The translations under genes and the position numbers were made by a program. DNA of 36,731 bases from Granulicella sp. Lineage in GTDB: Bacteria; Acidobacteriota; Terriglobia; Terriglobales; Acidobacteriaceae. The notes under the pieces are model-generated. The model had not been told where the DNA came from and did no database searches. It saw only the letters and a list, made by a program, of their open reading frames with translations. The DNA lies in the NCBI GenBank assembly GCA_003142215.1, contig PLOT01000174.1, forward strand, positions 1 through 36,731. The letters run 5' to 3'. Positions 33,743-36,731 of this stretch are shown here, one piece after another (position 1 is the first letter of the stretch; each line of letters opens with the position of its first letter).

Positions 33743-34392
33743 TTAGTGTAGCGCAGCAATCCCTGAGTTCGGATAGTCGAAGCAGCAGCCGGAGTTGAAG
33801 TGCTGGCCGTTAATGACCCATTACTGTCCCTCCGCCTGGTCGTCTACTGCGGTGCCCTTGGCGTCGTCCACGCGGAGGCCCATGCCCGGCTCGATGAAGA
33901 CGCCGTACGCATTGTGGCCCATGACCGTCATCGGTGCCATGTCGGCGACCGGGAGGTTGTCGTAGCCACCCATGCCGCACCACTGAATCCGCCGCGGGAC
34001 GGCTGGGTGAGGTGGTTGTGCTTACCGGATTGGTCGTAGATGGTGGTGATCCAGCAGTATGTATTGGCGCAGAACGCGTCCTAAGCGGACGCGTTGGCGT
34101 AACCACCCGCATCCGACCTCTTGGGCTGAACGACGCCGATGTCCAGTGTCTTGCGGTCCGACTGGCGCAGGACCTGGTAGAGTGGGCCGTTGTACGAGGC
34201 CTACAGCGCGCGCGTGGTGCTGTGGGCGGCCACGCAGGGGTCACCAGCGGCGGCGTAGATGTCACATGGGCCTTGCGGCCTGTGCGGAGGGACATTGCGT
34301 CCCGCCCCGGCCTGGGCTGCCATCGTCAAATTTGCGCCAATCAGCGTGAGCGGCAGTGCGAGCATTGGCACAAGATTGATTCTTGTTTTCAT
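33743..34392 (-). pseudogene. Degraded GH54-type alpha-L-arabinofuranosidase B (N-terminal part of catalytic domain)
   Basis: Minus strand: MKTRINLV...AAQAGAGRNVPPHRPQGPCDIYAAAGDPCVAAHSTTRAL*ASYNGPLYQVLRQSDRKTLDIGVVQPKRSDAGGYANASA*DAFCANTYCWITTIYDQSGKHNHLTQPSRGGFSG/frameshift/CGMGGYDNLPVADMAPMTVMGHNAYGVFIEPGMGLRVDDAKGTAVDDQAEGQ*WVINGQHFNSGCCFDYPNSG. Confidence 0.85.
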
Positions 34393-34727
34393 GTTTATCC
34401 TATTTGCCTTGGCGGCCTTCTTTTGGCATCTGGAATTCTCACGGTTGCGGGGATGGTTTGCAAGTAAATCGAAGCGCATAGGCAATATCGACGCCAAGAC
34501 TGTAGGTGAAAAATATCTGCCCATCTGCGACATGCAGATCCAGTAAAACGCTTCCTGGCCACGTCTGGCTCTTCATCGATCCAATGCTCTCGGAGCGAAA
34601 ATTTCAATTATTTTCGTCGCCTTGCCGCGAAAACTGGCTCGATCTTCCACTACTTGTAGTAGTCGTTTTTAGTTGACCTCTCGACCCACATAGCCGGGGT
34701 CTTGATCTAACCTGAGTTGCTGAAAAC

Positions 34728-34931
34728 ATGGAGATATATCCAGCATCCCCGATTGTCCGTGCTCCATCCCGTGCGGCGCAGTATGTCCGCATATCGACAG
34801 AACATCAACAGTATTCACCCCAAAACCAACTCGACGTGATCCGGCAGTATGCTTCCGGCCGCAACATGGAAATCGTGAAGGTGTACCCGGATCACGGACG
34901 GAGTGGACTTGATCGGCCCCGGTATTATTGA
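34728..34931 (+). pseudogene. Truncated serine recombinase/resolvase N-terminus
   Basis: RAAQYVRISTEHQQYSPQNQLDVIRQYASGRNMEIVKVYPDHGRSGL: resolvase N-terminal signature; ORF stops after 67 aa. Confidence 0.8.
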
Positions 34932-35024
34932 GCCAACCTGAGGTTAGTCTTCGGCAAGACCCGGGCCTGAAGCGGGCTCACGGGATCGGGCATCTCAGTT
35001 TCTTGAATTGTTCTCCTCTTTGAC

Positions 35025-36731
35025 TTAGCGATAGTGATAGAACGTAACGCGCATCACGGACGGCGGCTGGGGTGTGTTCCCCGCTCCTGTGCCACGGCCG
35101 CCTCTGCCTTGGACGCCCAGCGGTATCTGGGAGCCGGGCAGGTTTTTGTTGGCTTCGGCGGAGACGTCGTAGCCGCGGCCCATGATATCGTCGCCGTTGA
35201 CGCGGCGTTGCATGACCCAGATGCCGTTCTTGAATGCGCCGCGCTCCATGATGGCGGGCGCAGCGACCCTGGAGTTGGGGATGTTGTTCGGCGATACAAC
35301 GAACGGGAACGATGCGTTGGTCGCGAAGTAATACTCATCCGGGGCGGTGTTGACAATAAGCACGAAAGGCTTGTCGAGGAAGGACAGCCCAACAATGGCG
35401 CCGCGTCCCTCACCCTGAGGTGCAGCCTGGGCACCTCCAGCAGCTCCGTCGCGTCCTTGACCCTGAGGCGTAGCTTGGGCAGCTTCACCCGCTGCGCCGC
35501 CACGAGCGCCAGTCACGGGGGTGAAATCGAAGATATATCGGCCCATCGCGACCTTCCCGGGATTCTGCCCCGGTTCAAGCTCGATCAGTTTGATCGCATC
35601 TGGCTTGCCTTGCGCCTCGGCAATCGCGCCCGAGATCGAGTTCATGAACGCATACGACCGCACGAACGGGTCTTCAGAGGTCACGTTCCGGCTACCGTCA
35701 ACGCCGAAGGGGGAGAAGCACAGGAGCTTGAGTTGCGTGAACCCCATCCACGCGTTGTTGGCGTTCAGTCCGGTTTCGGGATTCCAGGCGGGGTTGCCGT
35801 TGCGCGAGTAGGTCTTGATGATTCCGGCGTAATCCGGCAGGTAGATGTCAGGCGCCAGGATGTCGATCGCCGGGCCCCCTGCCCGCCAGATGTCATGCAC
35901 CAGCGGCTCGGGTCCGCCGCTGGGGTAGTCGCCCGCGCCGATGTCGGCGGGCTGCACGAGCCACGTGTTGACATACATCGGGATCGGATATTCCATCTTG
36001 CCCTGCGCCGCCACGTAGCCGATGTAGCGGGAGTAGTTCCACGCCATGAAAATCTCATCCGTGTGGTTGAAAAGCTCGGCACCGGCCGGACGCTTCGAAC
36101 GATTGGGGCTGTTGGGTACCGGTGGATCATCCGCCGGACGCTGAACATTCTTGCCGAAAACTTGTTCCCAGGTGCCGCCGGTCTTGTCGCCTGCGGCGTC
36201 CCAAATCTTCTTCAGCTCCGGCAGCAAGTGGTCCTTGTTCTTCTGAAGATAGTCGGTCAGTTCCTTCGGGACCGGGCCGGCAAAGGCGGCATTGGCGGCG
36301 GGGTCGAAGTCCCTGGTGGTTCCCATGGTGCCGACTTCATTTTCGACCTGAAATGCGATAACAGTGTGGGTCTTGTCCACCTCGCGGATGTGTTTCATGA
36401 CGGCGGCGAAGGCCCTGGCGTCGGCGTTACGATTGTTTTCGCTCAGCGTGGAGAGGATCTCAAGGGTCTTGCCCTGGGCGTTGACCACGCGCGGGAAGCG
36501 ATCCTGGTTGGCCTTGACCCATAGAGGCGGGAAGTGCGACAAGCCGTTCTTCCAACTGGCCATCCAGAGCAAGACGAGCCGCACATTGTTGGCGCGTGCG
36601 GCTTCAATCTGATAGTCGATCATCGAGAAGTCGAACTTGCCTTCTTCGGGTTCAACCAGGTCCCAGGAAACGACCGTAAGGACGGTGTTGAAATTGGCCT
36701 GCGCCAGCCGCGCGATGGTGGCCTTGGTGGC
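35025..36731 (-). CDS. GH35/GH42-like beta-galactosidase family protein, 5' end beyond window
   Basis: MIDYQIEAARANNVRLVLLWMASWKNGLSHFPPLWVKANQDRFPRVVNAQGK...THTVIAFQVENEVGTMG; frame remains open to the window edge (...FNTVLTVVSWDLVEPEEGKFDFSMIDYQ). Confidence 0.8.
   Translation of the reverse strand, partial: ATKATIARLAQANFNTVLTVVSWDLVEPEEGKFDFSMIDYQIEAARANNVRLVLLWMASWKNGLSHFPPLWVKANQDRFPRVVNAQGKTLEILSTLSENNRNADARAFAAVMKHIREVDKTHTVIAFQVENEVGTMGTTRDFDPAANAAFAGPVPKELTDYLQKNKDHLLPELKKIWDAAGDKTGGTWEQVFGKNVQRPADDPPVPNSPNRSKRPAGAELFNHTDEIFMAWNYSRYIGYVAAQGKMEYPIPMYVNTWLVQPADIGAGDYPSGGPEPLVHDIWRAGGPAIDILAPDIYLPDYAGIIKTYSRNGNPAWNPETGLNANNAWMGFTQLKLLCFSPFGVDGSRNVTSEDPFVRSYAFMNSISGAIAEAQGKPDAIKLIELEPGQNPGKVAMGRYIFDFTPVTGARGGAAGEAAQATPQGQGRDGAAGGAQAAPQGEGRGAIVGLSFLDKPFVLIVNTAPDEYYFATNASFPFVVSPNNIPNSRVAAPAIMERGAFKNGIWVMQRRVNGDDIMGRGYDVSAEANKNLPGSQIPLGVQGRGGRGTGAGNTPQPPSVMRVTFYHYR
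35407..35502. repeat. In-frame 48-bp tandem duplication in the GH35/42-like gene
   Basis: Copies 35407-35454 and 35455-35502, both built around ccctgagg(t/c)g(c/t)agc(c/t)tgggca; encode GAAGEAAQATPQGQGRD / GAAGGAQAAPQGEGRG. Confidence 0.8.

Noticed and set aside
33574-33759. N-terminal extension of the GH2 ORF
   Set aside because: Tat leader starts at MSSRKVTRRKF (33573); upstream residues are out-of-family. Another frame there reads YNRSGRPYVRLELNDGSNAYPAAPGSGRPG, possibly a relic, but I cannot assign it.
34081-34203. Two TAG codons in GH54 as possible amber recoding
   Set aside because: A TAA, a frameshift and truncation are also present, so ordinary pseudogenisation explains it.
33810-34295. 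161-aa minus ORF
   Set aside because: Wrong frame across the GH54 pseudogene; Pro/Arg/Thr-rich, not a real protein.
35034-36524. 496-aa + ORF antisense to the GH35/42-like gene
   Set aside because: Mirror frame of a well-supported CDS.

Overview
GC-rich bacterial window with two blocks. Positions 1 to ~23.65 kb hold a long flagellar basal-body/hook/export cluster, entirely on the minus strand. In transcription order it reads flgB-flgC-fliE-fliF-fliG-fliH-fliI-fliJ-fliK-flgD-flgE-(FliN/SpoA paralog)-fliO-fliP-fliQ-fliR-flhB-flhA-fliM-fliN-(MshEN-like Cys-cluster protein)-repeat-rich spacer-flgF-flgG-flgA-flgH(partial). Positions ~23.86 to 36.7 kb hold a secreted glycosidase locus: GH106-like, two Tat-exported GH29, a Tat-exported GH2, and a partial GH35/42-like gene at the right edge. 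Three decayed genes sit among the glycosidases and are mostly missed by the ORF track: a C-terminal hypE fragment, a GH54 arabinofuranosidase-B pseudogene with stops and a frameshift, and a truncated serine recombinase. The most interesting items are: (1) the MshEN/GspE-N-like protein with a Cys4 cluster embedded in the flagellar operon, a candidate c-di-GMP-linked flagellar factor; (2) a ~1.1 kb intra-operon spacer with paired hairpins whose stems covary around a constant AGTCTYATC loop, plus an array of quasi-palindromic 11-mers; (3) three families of heptanucleotide repeats confined to spacers; (4) the pseudogene/recombinase scar around the GH2 gene. Taxonomy is inferred only (probably Acidobacteriota-like). 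All family assignments are by motif recognition, with no searches run.
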